Source of the DNA: Bradyrhizobium sp. 186
Lineage (GTDB): Bacteria; Pseudomonadota; Alphaproteobacteria; Rhizobiales; Xanthobacteraceae
DNA: 64,000 nucleotides
Direction: 5' to 3'
NCBI RefSeq assembly: GCF_023101685.1
Contig: NZ_CP082164.1
Span: 3,720,001 to 3,784,000, forward strand
Below are positions 52,442 to 62,064 of the stretch, piece after piece. The notes under the pieces are model-generated. The model saw only the letters and a list, made by a program, of their open reading frames with translations. It did no database searches and was not told where the DNA came from. A program made the position numbers and the translations under genes. Position 1 is the stretch's first letter. Every line of letters starts with the position of its first letter.

Positions 52442-53205
52442 CCCCACGATTCTTCTGCATCGGAGAGATGGCCGACGGCAACCCGCGGCTCCTCGCGCAT
52501 GCGTCAGGGCAAACAAGCCGTGCCGACGAAATCCGGTCGCCTCGCCCGGACGAGCGCGGGTCGGTTGTCGCCGCGCGGAACTGGCTGTCGGCGGAGTCCA
52601 TTACGCTCGCTCTTGGAATGGCGCTAGGCTTGGCTTTCGTCGCAGGTTTCGTCCTGTTTCGCGACGCTCATTTGAAGGGGAAATCGATCGACAAGACGAC
52701 CGCCAAGGCATTGGTCGAGCGCATCATCATAGCCGAGTCCAATGGTGACCCGAATGCCAGGAACAAGCGGTCGAGCGCGACCGGCGCCGCCCAGTATCTC
52801 GATGACACGTGGCGCGAAGCCGTTCGAAGGCACCGACGCGATCTGATCCAGGGCCGCAGCGACAAGGAAGTGTTGGACTTGCGGCGAGATGCCGAGCTTG
52901 CGCGAGAGATCGCCACACGGTTGGTCGAGGAGTATGCCGCGATGCTGAACAGGCGCGGTCTGCCGATCACGCCCGGTTCTCTCTATCTGGCCCATTTCGC
53001 GGGACCGGCAGGCGCCGTGGCGCTCTTGTCCGGCGCAGAAAGTGCCGATGCTGCGTCCCTTATGGCCGCCGCTGACGTGACGGGTCGGACCACACGCGAA
53101 AAGCTGGTCAACGCCAATCCGTTCCTCAAGATGCTGACGGTCGGCGATATCAAGAGCTGGGCCGATCGCAAGATGGCAGTAGGAATTTCGGCGGGGCGCT
53201 CGTGA
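52429..53205 (+). CDS. Lytic transglycosylase-like (SLT fold) membrane-anchored protein
   Basis: A 258-residue protein. A transmembrane helix lies at about 64-83 (ALGMALGLAFVAGFVLFRDA), so most of the protein is periplasmic. The SLT/goose-lysozyme-like core starts IIIAESNGDPNARNKRSSAT (catalytic Glu in AESNG) followed by GAAQYLDDTWREAV and, later, GSLYLAHFAGPAGAVALLSG. These match the ES…GxxQ…A..Y…H..G pattern of family 1 lytic transglycosylases that cut peptidoglycan. The upstream gene is coupled to it by overlap. Possible role in envelope remodelling. Confidence 0.75.
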   Translation: MSDLAPRFFCIGEMADGNPRLLAHASGQTSRADEIRSPRPDERGSVVAARNWLSAESITLALGMALGLAFVAGFVLFRDAHLKGKSIDKTTAKALVERIIIAESNGDPNARNKRSSATGAAQYLDDTWREAVRRHRRDLIQGRSDKEVLDLRRDAELAREIATRLVEEYAAMLNRRGLPITPGSLYLAHFAGPAGAVALLSGAESADAASLMAAADVTGRTTREKLVNANPFLKMLTVGDIKSWADRKMAVGISAGRS

Positions 53206-53358
53206 AGGCCACGCTGCATGCGTTTGTGGCTCCGGCGTTTGATAGAGTACCGCAGTTCCGGGGCAATAAGGCGATACGCCGGCGCGCCAGCATCTCCTAC
53301 GTGACTGAACAGTTCAGCAGCACAATTGGCGACCCACGAAGCGCGCCCTTGATATCGG

Positions 53359-53895
53359 TCAGCCAGCTCGCGAGCGGACAATCCGCGCGTCATGCGGGCC
53401 TGGTTCGCGTCGCGCGTCTCGGGATCGGTAAAAAACCGCACGCCACACGTTTCCGGCCCGAACAACTACCCTTTTTGCCGCCTTCCAAACTGCGAGAGAT
53501 TCGACCATGTCCATCATGGCTCGCCAATACCGATATCCCCACGCGAAGGCCGGGATCGACAGCAGCTTTTCCTTGTTCAACTGAAATAGCCGTTCCACGA
53601 CGGTAAGCTTCAGGACTTCCGCTGCAATAAAAATGACCGCGCCTGCGAAGAAATGCCCGGTCCCGATCAAATAGCCGCTCAACGGTTTGGCCGGCTCGAG
53701 GATGAGCACCGGCACCGCAAAAAGGGCAAGCGAAGGATATGGCGGCAAGGAAGTGATCCAGAGCCGTACGCGCTCAAGCAGCCTCTGTCTGGCAATCCAT
53801 GCTGTGATCGGCCGCGTGACATAGGAAAAGATGCCGTCGATGATGAAGTAGACGAGCGCGATCACGAAAATCGGTGAGTACCAAACGCGGTTCAT
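53359..53895 (-). CDS. Hypothetical membrane protein
   Basis: A 178-residue protein with hydrophobic segments at about 7-25 (YSPIFVIALVYFIIDGIFSY), 50-70 (PPYPSLALFAVPVLILEPAK) and 76-98 (YLIGTGHFFAGAVIFIAAEV). LKLTVVERLFQLNKEKLLSI and AWGYRYWRAMMDMVE follow, then a basic tail. This is a common uncharacterised alphaproteobacterial family. The same strand and the basic helix/loop layout recall the protein at 50564. Confidence 0.65.
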   Translation of the reverse strand: MNRVWYSPIFVIALVYFIIDGIFSYVTRPITAWIARQRLLERVRLWITSLPPYPSLALFAVPVLILEPAKPLSGYLIGTGHFFAGAVIFIAAEVLKLTVVERLFQLNKEKLLSIPAFAWGYRYWRAMMDMVESLAVWKAAKRVVVRAGNVWRAVFYRSRDARREPGPHDARIVRSRAG

Positions 53896-54064
53896 GATGC
53901 CTCCGCCGTATCAAAGCGGGCGCCAAGGATGTGTTCCCGGAAACCGGCTGGGGAAACTTGGGAACCGGGAACAAGTCCCGTGCATGGGAGCACCGTGATG
54001 AAGCCACCGAACGCGACATCGCGGCCAGCAGAAACTCCGCGATATCGTTTCCGCCACGCCGGAC

Positions 54065-55087
54065 TCACGCGGCCACCGCATCAATTGAGTGGCGTATCAC
54101 CTGGCGCACCTCCGCATTCGACAGGAATAGGTCGTGGTTGATAACGCCCCAGCCCGCCTCGGAAGCATCGACCACGCGCACCCCGAGCCCTTCGATGGCG
54201 GTCTTCTCGGCAGCGCCGACCCGTGTCATCCCACCAGCGATTTGCCCCGACAACGCCAGCGCGCGGTCGTTCGTCGCGGCGATGACGGTGATCTTGCGCG
54301 AAAGCGGACCGATGCGGTTGATCGACGACGAGAACACGTCCATGTCGATGTCCGGCGCGGCGAACACCACGGCCCCGATCTTACCCGCAACGGTGTCACC
54401 ATATCGCGCATAGAGCTGGCGCAGGCTTTCGAGCGTCAGCATGGTGCCCATGCTGTGCGCGACGATGTGGACGCGGCCGGCGCTTGAGCTCGCCACGACA
54501 GACTGGAGCACGCGTTCGAAGCCATCGCGGGACCACATTGCGCTGTCGCGGTCATAGGCGTAGTCGAACAGTCCAGCCTTCGAGGGCCAGGAGAATACCA
54601 TCGTCTGGCCGCGGAACCTGATGCCATCGGAGAGATGCGCGGCATCGAGCGCCGCTGTCTCGAACGTCTGTTTGAAGCCGTGCACGTAGATCAGGACGTC
54701 TGGTCCGCCGTCGGCCTGCGCGACAAAACTGCTGACCTCGCCCGACATCGGCTCGACCCCATCAAGACGCCAATCGCCAAGCCCGGCTGCAGCCAGAGAA
54801 AAACGGCTGTCACCAGGCGGCACGAGCTTCGCTCGTGCGACGGTCATCGTAGAAGCCCGCTCCGGCCCGAACCACGGCTTCGCCCGGCCGCCGTTCACTG
54901 GCTTGCGCGTGGTTGCGACGAGCAATGTAGGGTCCACCGAGAGCGACGAAGCGTCGTAGCGTGCGCCGGTAGCACCCAAGCTGGCGCATCCGCCCAGCGC
55001 GACAACGCAGGCTGAGGACGCAAGCCCGCCAAGGAGTGCACGGCGAGACGCAATCACTTCGTGTTGCAGCAAAGGTCGGATGATCAC
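54065..55087 (-). CDS. Lipoprotein alpha/beta hydrolase (DUF900 esterase family)
   Basis: A 340-residue protein. A twin-Arg-like/lipobox start (ASRRALLGGLASSACVVALG, then GCASL) puts the lipidated Cys near residue 34. The core has the DUF900 pattern: LLVATTRKPV, VLIYVHGFKQTFETAALDAA, VFSWPSKAGLFDYAYDRDSA, nucleophile Ser in HIVAHSMGTMLTLE (about 207), acid in VVFAAPDIDMDVF and a late His in GVINHDLFLSNAEVR. Likely an envelope-located esterase or peptidase; substrate unknown. Confidence 0.83.
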   Translation of the reverse strand: MIIRPLLQHEVIASRRALLGGLASSACVVALGGCASLGATGARYDASSLSVDPTLLVATTRKPVNGGRAKPWFGPERASTMTVARAKLVPPGDSRFSLAAAGLGDWRLDGVEPMSGEVSSFVAQADGGPDVLIYVHGFKQTFETAALDAAHLSDGIRFRGQTMVFSWPSKAGLFDYAYDRDSAMWSRDGFERVLQSVVASSSAGRVHIVAHSMGTMLTLESLRQLYARYGDTVAGKIGAVVFAAPDIDMDVFSSSINRIGPLSRKITVIAATNDRALALSGQIAGGMTRVGAAEKTAIEGLGVRVVDASEAGWGVINHDLFLSNAEVRQVIRHSIDAVAA

Positions 55088-55321
55088 GCAGAACCTTCAG
55101 GAACTGCCCCCTGGAGGAGCCCGCCCCCTGCACGTTCCTGAATGATGATGGCGGCGAGAAAAGGGCGGGTCGCCCCACGCCGCTTTTTCCAAATGCGGAT
55201 TGAAATAGTTGAACAATCAAACTGATTTTGATTTCGCCATTCGAATGTCTGATCCGTTGCGGCCCAAATAGGGCGTAAGGCGCTGAGCTAATGGAAAGAA
55301 AACACCTGTGTGTACCGAAAA
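55088..55321. other. Intergenic region left of the truncated transposase
   Basis: No gene seen. It should include the end of the insertion element, whose transposase stops at 55322, but I could not define an inverted repeat because the other end is lost. Confidence 0.35.
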
Positions 55322-56110
55322 CTAAACACGGGCGTAGTGGTGATGGAGACCGCCAAGGATCGGGGACGATTTGATGCTCCCGGTCCGTTGAACCGGGCGA
55401 GAGACCGGTGCATCTTTATCCAATGATCGATGCGTTCTGAGGTCGTTGTAATAGCGTGCGTAGGATCGCAGGATCCGGCGGAGATGGGCCTCGCCGAAAA
55501 CGACCATGTGATCCAGGCAATCGCGGCGGATCGACCCGATCAGCCGTTCGGCAAAGCCATTCTGCCAAGGTGAACCCGGTGCGGTAGGCTTGTCCCGGAT
55601 GCCCATGGCGCGCAATCGGCGCGTGACGACGCTGCCATAGATCCGGTCGCGATCTCGGATGAGGAAGTGCGGAGCCTCATCCCAGGGAAATGCCTCGGTG
55701 ATCTGACGTGCAACCCATTCGGCCGTGGGATTTGCCGTGACGTTGATCCAGATGAGGTCTCTACGGTCTAGCCGGACGATGACAAAGGCATAGAGCAGGT
55801 CGAAACCGATCGTCGGGACCACGAAGAAATCCATGGCGGCAATCTCCGGCGCGTGGTTGCGCAGGAAGGTCCGCCATCCCTGGCTGGGCGGCTCCCGTCG
55901 TTTCACCATGTACTTGGCGACGCTCGGCTGCGCGACCTCGAACCCGAGCTTGAGCAGTTCGCCGTGAATGCGCGGCGCACCCCAAAGCGGATTTTCGACG
56001 CTGATCCGCCGGATCAACACGCGCAGCTCGGTGTTGATCCGCGGTCGGCCTCCTGACGACCGCGATTTCCAGCGCCAGTAGTGCCGAAAGCCGACCCTAT
56101 GCCAACGCAC
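55322..56110 (-). CDS. Integrase-core (rve) transposase, 5'-truncated
   Basis: A 262-residue catalytic region of a DDE transposase with an rve core. ENPLWGAPRIHGELLKLGFE is the HTH_21-like linker. Catalytic Asp residues lie in EIAAMDFFVVPTIGFDLLY and HFLIRDRDRIYG; the Glu is in PWQNGFAERLIGSIRRDCLDH. The frame stays open on the minus strand to a stop at 56192, and the extra residues (FFIQLYRWFPSIL, IIKPETLVRWHR) belong to the family, but the N-terminal ~60 residues expected before them are missing. It therefore was cut when it joined the opgH fragment at about 56.2 kb. Confidence 0.78.
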   Translation of the reverse strand: MRWHRVGFRHYWRWKSRSSGGRPRINTELRVLIRRISVENPLWGAPRIHGELLKLGFEVAQPSVAKYMVKRREPPSQGWRTFLRNHAPEIAAMDFFVVPTIGFDLLYAFVIVRLDRRDLIWINVTANPTAEWVARQITEAFPWDEAPHFLIRDRDRIYGSVVTRRLRAMGIRDKPTAPGSPWQNGFAERLIGSIRRDCLDHMVVFGEAHLRRILRSYARYYNDLRTHRSLDKDAPVSRPVQRTGSIKSSPILGGLHHHYARV

Positions 56111-56199
56111 GAGGGTCTCGGGCTTAATGATCGCGAGAACCTGCAGGATTGATGGAAACCAGCGATACAGCTGGATAAAGAACCAGCTGGCCTATCTCG

Positions 56200-56924
56200 T
56201 CATGGTCGCCCACCGGGAGGAACGGCGTGCCTTTGGTGGCGGTACTCGCGTTTTGGTGGCAGTGGTCGCGGAGACCCTGCTGGCGGCGCTGATCGCGCCA
56301 TCAATGATGATCTTTCAGTCCACGGCGGTGGCAGAGATTCTGGTTGGTCGGGATGGAGGCTGGCAGGTTCAGCGGCGCAGCAACGGCGGCCTCACGCGGG
56401 ACGAGATTTGCCGCAAGTTCACAGTCCCGACGCTGTGTGGGATCGTGATGGCGGTCAGTGCCTTCGCAACCTCCGTGCCGTTGCTGCTCTGGATGTCTCC
56501 GGTGATTATCGGTCTCGCGCTCGCCATTCCCATCGGAATCGTTACCTCGTCGCCAACGAGAATAGGACGGCTGTTTGCGACGCCGGAGGACAATCTCTCG
56601 CCTGAGGTATTGGTTAGGGCGAGGGAGCTTGCCTCGTCCGGCTTCACCGAGGCGCCCGCCGCGCTCGACGAGCTGCGACGGAACCCTGCGCTGTTGTGGC
56701 GACACATCGAATCGCTGCCGCCGCCGCGCCGAAAATCTGGCACGATCGATGTCGATCTCGCGATTGCCCGCGCCAAGATCGAGGACAGCGACAGCTTCGA
56801 GGAGCTGTTTGACGAGTTATCTGCGCGCGAGACCCTCGCGGTTCTGAAGAACCGCGTAGTTCTGCGGCAGGTGATGGAAATGACATCTCGTTCAGCGTTG
56901 GGCGCGGACCGCGCGCCTAGCTAG
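56200..56924 (+). pseudogene. opgH: opgH 3' fragment (glucans biosynthesis glucosyltransferase H)
   Basis: The plus frame reads FGGGTRVLVAVVAETLLAAL, IAPSMMIFQSTAVAEILVGR and DGGWQVQRRSNGGLTRDEI, then two membrane helices (LCGIVMAVSAFATSVPLLLW, SPVIIGLALAIPIGIVTSSP) and GRLFATPEDNLSPEVLVRAR. This follows the C-terminal membrane part of OpgH/MdoH, which polymerises and exports periplasmic glucan. The catalytic GT2 domain is absent. A frame is open from 56127, but the first ~25 residues lie in transposon DNA. No functional product is likely. Confidence 0.72.
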
Positions 56925-57225
56925 CGTGAGTCAGTCAATTTGCGCCAATGGGGCGGTCGAATGTCGGCGTGCGTCTTATCCCAACGATCGACGCGAGTGG
57001 ATCCGTTCTTGTGACAAGGAAATGCATGCGTATGGACGATGCCACCGTAGTGCATGCGCAGATTTCGAGATCCCGGTCAGACGAAGCTATCGAGACGGGC
57101 TGCCATTCGGCGTAAAGAGCATGCATTGGTCCGTCTTCGACGACTGCGCAGGAAAGCAACTCTCCATCTTCGTTCGGTAATGGCGAAACGACGCTTTGCT
57201 TCTCGGTGCAACACTTGCTCGCCAT
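56925..57225. other. Intergenic debris, no supported gene
   Basis: Open frames on both strands carry no recognisable domain. On the minus strand the frame follows directly after the stop of the TRAP binding-protein remnant, but does not match its C terminus. Confidence 0.35.
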
Positions 57226-57756
<531 letters not shown>

Positions 57757-58268
57757 AACTATCGCTCGCGCTTGTCGGCTAATTCTCGCGCAGCTAAGCT
57801 CCAGCTCTCTGAGCTGCTCGACCAAAAGGTCCACGATCTCTTCATAGTCAGATCGTGTCATTGAGTGCACGCCGCGCAACGTCATCTGGTCTTGAAGAAT
57901 GGTCGCCATCATGCTTTGACGCTCAAGGGCCGCCCTCGTCTGAAAAATTGGATCGTCATAAAATCAATCTGAAGTAGATGCTAAAGATGGGCGACACGCA
58001 ACGGCAATGGCTTCACTTCGGGCTCCGTACAATTACGGGCGACGCTGGCTATGTTGCGCTACGAAGCACGCGTATTCGACATCGAAGCGCTTCGATCCGA
58101 ATTCGGGTCCTTCGAAACAGTTCGTTAGCTTTCATGTGGCTAGCTGGGAGCGTGCCGATTACCGCCGATTGCGGCACATGGAATGGGAATGCCGGCCCCG
58201 GCTGTCCTCCCAACCTGCGGCTGGGGCCGTTTGAACTTGCGCTGCATCGTTCAACCCGGTCCACAACC

Positions 58269-58403
58269 ATGTTTAGAGGCATTGCTATCGCGCTATTTGG
58301 GATGAGCATTCTCTCCCAGTTCGATCAGGCGTTCTTTTACGGCCGAAATACTGACGCGGCGTTCAGGCTTGTGCGGGAGATTAGCCGCGGTTTTGGGCTG
58401 TAG
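58269..58403 (+). CDS. Very small hydrophobic protein (44 residues)
   Basis: From ATG 58269 the frame reads MFRGIAIALFGMSILSQFDQ, AFFYGRNTDAAFRLVREISR, GFGL. One hydrophobic helix, an aromatic patch (FFYGR) and a basic amphipathic tail are the pattern of tiny single-pass proteins common in Bradyrhizobium-like genomes. The longer frame starting at 57978 has an implausible, Arg/Ser-rich N terminus, so the internal start is preferred. Confidence 0.5.
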   Translation: MFRGIAIALFGMSILSQFDQAFFYGRNTDAAFRLVREISRGFGL

Positions 58404-58453
58404 GTCAGCCGCGCTGCGCTCATTCTGGCGGGGCATACGAGGTCCCTCGACGG

Positions 58454-58618
58454 CTACTTCTTCAACAGTATTCCCATCGTTCGCGCCATTCGCCTCACTG
58501 ATCCGGCGTGGCGGCCCAGCTTGGCAGCTATCTTCGATACGCCAGCTCCTGCCCGGGCCAGCTTGGACAATTGCTGGACCTCGCGGTCGGCCCATTGCTT
58601 TGGCTTTGGTGCTCTCAT
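58454..58618 (-). CDS. Very small HTH-like protein (54 residues)
   Basis: From ATG 58618 the minus strand reads MRAPKPKQWADREVQQLSKL, ARAGAGVSKIAAKLGRHAGS, VRRMARTMGILLKK, stop at 58454. The W-x3-E-V-x2-L, A-x-AG-x-SVxKIA-x-KLGR and SVRRxAR pattern is a single homeodomain-like/Myb-like helix-turn-helix (SANT-like start, recognition helix GSVRRMAR). Likely a tiny DNA-binding protein. The opposite and alternative frames here are much less protein-like. Confidence 0.6.
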   Translation of the reverse strand: MRAPKPKQWADREVQQLSKLARAGAGVSKIAAKLGRHAGSVRRMARTMGILLKK

Positions 58619-59392
58619 GAAGCGGCGCCTGCCACCACTTAACCAGTGCGCCTGGTTGCCGACACTTGGGAAATTTACGGGTTGTGCCTTTCCGCAATCA
58701 CGAAGGTAACGCCCGATGCCGACGAACCACCACGAGGTCCAACCGGTGGCGGTGGCTGTAGCTGCTCGCGAGATGGCCGTGCGCGCGTCCTGATCTGTTG
58801 CGCGGTTGGGGGGCGGATCGGCGTAGGGATAGTTGGCGCGTGGGTGTGGGTAGGTCCGCTATCAAGGGTAGATCGGACCTGCCGTATGCGAGCGCCGGAC
58901 CGCCGCTTTTGACCCAAACGCGACATTGGCGAGGCAGCATCTATCGGATGCAGAACACTTCAAATAACAGCCGTGGCGTCGCTTGCGACACTTTCGCCCC
59001 GCGACACATCGAACGACAGTGACGCACCCAAACCAGCCGTGGGGCGCGGCTCCTGGGGCAAGCCGTCCTGGTCATCCGTTCAAATCGAATGATCGGGACC
59101 GCGCCCTCAAAACGCCTCATCGGCTGCGCTTTACACGAGAACGAAAGCCGTTCCGAGCCATCCGGCGAATGCGGGCGGTGTCAGGCCGGGTATGTGAATG
59201 ACCGAGGCCACGGCCGACGGCCCGGATTTTCGGGCACCACGCACTTTTCCTCCATCCGCTTTGAGTGGTCATAGATCGTGCCGGTGGCGATGGGGCGGGC
59301 TTGAAAAACGCTCTCAGCGGCGGCAATCTCGGCCCGACTGAGGCCTCGATCTGGAGAATCTCGGCTTATGCCGATCGATGCGAGGATCGACC
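58619..59392. other. Long region without a supported gene upstream of the channel gene
   Basis: About 770 bases with only low-quality frames. 58850-58940 looks like decayed repetitive sequence. The end (…GAGGATCGACC) supplies an AGGA ribosome site for ATG 59393. The promoter of the ion-channel fusion must lie here; no clear operator was seen. Confidence 0.4.
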
Positions 59393-61642
59393 ATGAAGCA
59401 GCGGCTCATAATGTGGCCTGCCGTTGTTGCGGGCGTCGTCTTGGTGCTCGCTGTCGCCTGGGCCGCCATCCTCTGGACCCGCCCGGAGCCTATTCGCATT
59501 GCATTCGCCAATTCGCTCTCTGGCCCATCCGCCTCGGCCGGGACGGAAAGCCTGGTCGCGATGCAGCTTGCAATCGACGAGGTGAACGCCAAGGGTGGCG
59601 TCAACGGACGGCCGATTGAACTCGTTCTGTTCGACGACGCAAGCAATCCAGCCGTGGCGCGCGCGAATGCGCAGGCGATCGCCGACAGCCCATGCGTCGC
59701 TGTGCTCGGACATTATCTCAGCTCCGCGTCGCTCGCGGCAGCGCCGGCATATAAGGATGCGCGGATTCCGGCGCTCACGGGAAGCGCGGCCGCCGACGAT
59801 CTGACATCCACCAATGATTACTATTTTCGCGCGCTGGCGCCGGTCTCAGCACAGGCGCGCTCGATCGCGGAACATCTGCGCGCCGTGATAAAGGAGCCAA
59901 AAGTCCGTCTCGTTCACACGCGCGATTCCTACGGCAAGAGTTTTGAGCGTGGATTTGCGGCGGCCTATCCGGCGGAGCAGTTGCGTGTGTTCGGACTGGA
60001 CGTCGCAGTCGGTCAGATCGGATTGATGGATGGGCCGCTAGACGCTGCCGCGCAGGAGCCCGGACCCGGCGTTATCGTCGTCGGCGCGGCACCCGATTTT
60101 AGCGCAGACATCGTCAAGGCGCTGCGCCGCCACGGCATCAAGGGAACGATCATCGCATCCCAAGGCGCGGCCCGCGAAAGCTATTTGCAAAATTTCGCCA
60201 ACGAGCCCGAGGAAAAAGCGCATCCGGGTTTCTTCAGCGAGAATCTGTATGCCGCTTCATCGTTGATGTTCGACAGTGCCGGCGTGGCGGCGCAGGCCTT
60301 TGCCGCCGACTACAAAGCGAAAGCGGGAACCTCGCCAAGCTGGGTTGCCGGCGGCGCGTATGACGCCGCGCGCCTGATGATCGATGCGCTGAAACGAGCT
60401 GCCGTACATCGCCGGTTTATGGGGCAGGGGATTCAGAAACGATCCGACAGCAAGGTTGCGGATCGCGACCGAGTGCGCGTCGCACTGGCCGCGATCGACA
60501 GTCCGAAATCGGCGGTCGTCGGACTAACGGGGCGGCTCTATTTCAACGCGAACCGCGACATTCCGCGCCCGATCCGAATGGGTTTCTTCCATTACGGTCG
60601 GTTCGTCACGGCGCCGCAGCAACTCGTGCGCATCGATCAGCCTGATGGAATCGATCTCACCGCGGAACAGGAGAAGGGCCATGTCATCGCGTTCGAGGAT
60701 CGGCGCTACTGGATTCAGCGCGTCGTTTATACCGGCATCGACATCATTCGCGTCAGCCGGATCGACGTGAAGCAAAATTCGTTCAACGTCGACTTCTATC
60801 TCTGGATGCGGTTCGCTGGCGACGATGAGGCGCAGACGCACGTCGAATTCCCGGCATTGCTGGATCGCGGGGCGTTCGATCCAGCTCGGCCGATTCAGGC
60901 TGGACAGGAAGACGGCCTGAGCTACCGGCTCTATCGCATCAACGGCGATTTCAAGGCCCGTTTCGATCTCCATGATTATCCATTCGACACGCAGCAATTG
61001 CATCTACATTTCCAGAACACGGAACAGCGGCGGGAACTCATCACCTATGTCATCGATCGGTTCGGCTTGCGCCTCGCCGACGACGGAAGCTCGCGGGCCG
61101 AGGACGGGGCCTATTCCGGACTTCCGCTCTGGCGATTTCTCGGACTGAACTATTTCGTCGAATCCCTGTCCAGCGGATCGACGCTCGGAAAGGCGTCTTT
61201 GTTTGGTGCCGAGGCAAGGACGGAATTTGCAGGCTTCGATGCGGCCATCATGCTGCGCCGCAGCTCCGCCATCTACATGCTGAAGAACCTGCTGCCGCTG
61301 TTTCTGCTCGTGCTCGTCGTATTCGCGACGCTGTTCTTTCCCGAAACCATGTTTCGTGAACGGGTGACGATCCCAGTGACCTCGATCCTGGCGAGCGCGG
61401 TGCTGCTCGTAGCGGTGAACAGTCAGATCGGCGATGTCGGATACACGGTGGTGGTCGAAGAGATGTTCTACATCTTCTTCGTACTATGCCTGATGGCGAT
61501 ATTGGCGGGCTACCGACATGAAAAACTTCGGGACGCTGGCCGAAAGCGCGTCGCTGTTGTTTTGGATCACGTAGCGCAGGTCATTTATGCCGGGACGGTG
61601 CTCGCTATCATCGTCGTGCTCTACCGGCGTTATGCCGTGTGA
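59393..61642 (+). CDS. Periplasmic-binding-protein/pentameric ligand-gated ion channel fusion
   Basis: A 749-residue protein from ATG 59393 (an ATG at 59378 adds five residues). A signal-anchor helix lies at about 7-27. Residues 33-410 are a type I periplasmic binding fold of the branched-chain amino-acid/amide class: IRIAFANSLSGPSASAGTES, MQLAIDEVNAKGGVNGRPIE, VAVLGHYLSSASLAAAP, PALTGSAAADDLT. Residues about 440-624 are a Cys-loop-type extracellular domain: RIDVKQNSFNVDFYLWMRF and, at 525-535, DLHDYPFDTQQ, the canonical Pro-loop YPFD without cysteines, as in prokaryotic channels. Four helices follow: M1 627-649 (YMLKNLLPLFLLVLVVFATL), M2 658-678 (RVTIPVTSILASAVLLVAVN), M3 685-707, M4 722-743. 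It should form a pentameric inner-membrane channel gated by a small periplasmic ligand. A homology tool would call it only an ABC substrate-binding protein. No ABC permease or ATPase genes are adjacent. Confidence 0.86.
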   Translation: MKQRLIMWPAVVAGVVLVLAVAWAAILWTRPEPIRIAFANSLSGPSASAGTESLVAMQLAIDEVNAKGGVNGRPIELVLFDDASNPAVARANAQAIADSPCVAVLGHYLSSASLAAAPAYKDARIPALTGSAAADDLTSTNDYYFRALAPVSAQARSIAEHLRAVIKEPKVRLVHTRDSYGKSFERGFAAAYPAEQLRVFGLDVAVGQIGLMDGPLDAAAQEPGPGVIVVGAAPDFSADIVKALRRHGIKGTIIASQGAARESYLQNFANEPEEKAHPGFFSENLYAASSLMFDSAGVAAQAFAADYKAKAGTSPSWVAGGAYDAARLMIDALKRAAVHRRFMGQGIQKRSDSKVADRDRVRVALAAIDSPKSAVVGLTGRLYFNANRDIPRPIRMGFFHYGRFVTAPQQLVRIDQPDGIDLTAEQEKGHVIAFEDRRYWIQRVVYTGIDIIRVSRIDVKQNSFNVDFYLWMRFAGDDEAQTHVEFPALLDRGAFDPARPIQAGQEDGLSYRLYRINGDFKARFDLHDYPFDTQQLHLHFQNTEQRRELITYVIDRFGLRLADDGSSRAEDGAYSGLPLWRFLGLNYFVESLSSGSTLGKASLFGAEARTEFAGFDAAIMLRRSSAIYMLKNLLPLFLLVLVVFATLFFPETMFRERVTIPVTSILASAVLLVAVNSQIGDVGYTVVVEEMFYIFFVLCLMAILAGYRHEKLRDAGRKRVAVVLDHVAQVIYAGTVLAIIVVLYRRYAV

Positions 61643-62064
61643 GGCAAGCGTGGATACCTCGCCGGCCCGCCACACCTTCTTGAATTCGCAGCATGAGTCC
61701 GGATCTGTGCAGGTTTTCGGATGCCGGCATGCCGAGACCATCCCCACGCTCGGACAGCCGGCGCCCGAAAAGCGCCAAGGCACGAAATCGCGGGATGTGG
61801 GGCACCGACTGTGCAGCGGGTGCTATGGGGATTTGGCTTCGGCGTGAGTGTTGCGGAAGTTGAGCTGATGGTGGCGATCGGATCGCTTTAGCTCGAATCT
61901 TGGGCGTGCGTGCTGGCGCGAGCGAGCGGATCGCAGGTTGCTCGACAGGATTTGCGGCGCGATCACGGGCCAGTCTTGCTGATCGGCGCAAGTGGATGTG
62001 CTGCCGGGCGAGAGCCGGCCAAAATGGTGCGCTTCGGTGCGGTGCTGGATCAGCGATGACAGCA
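61643..62064. other. Region downstream of the channel gene; left flank of the IS91 element
   Basis: No supported gene. From about 61800 the sequence probably belongs to the non-coding 3' side of the IS91-family element (transposase stop at 62065), where the replication terminus or origin would lie. I could not fix the boundary. Confidence 0.4.

Noticed and set aside
58646..59201. Several 60-90-residue frames on both strands upstream of the channel gene
   Set aside because: Composition is Arg/Pro/Ser-rich with no secondary-structure pattern; likely non-coding.
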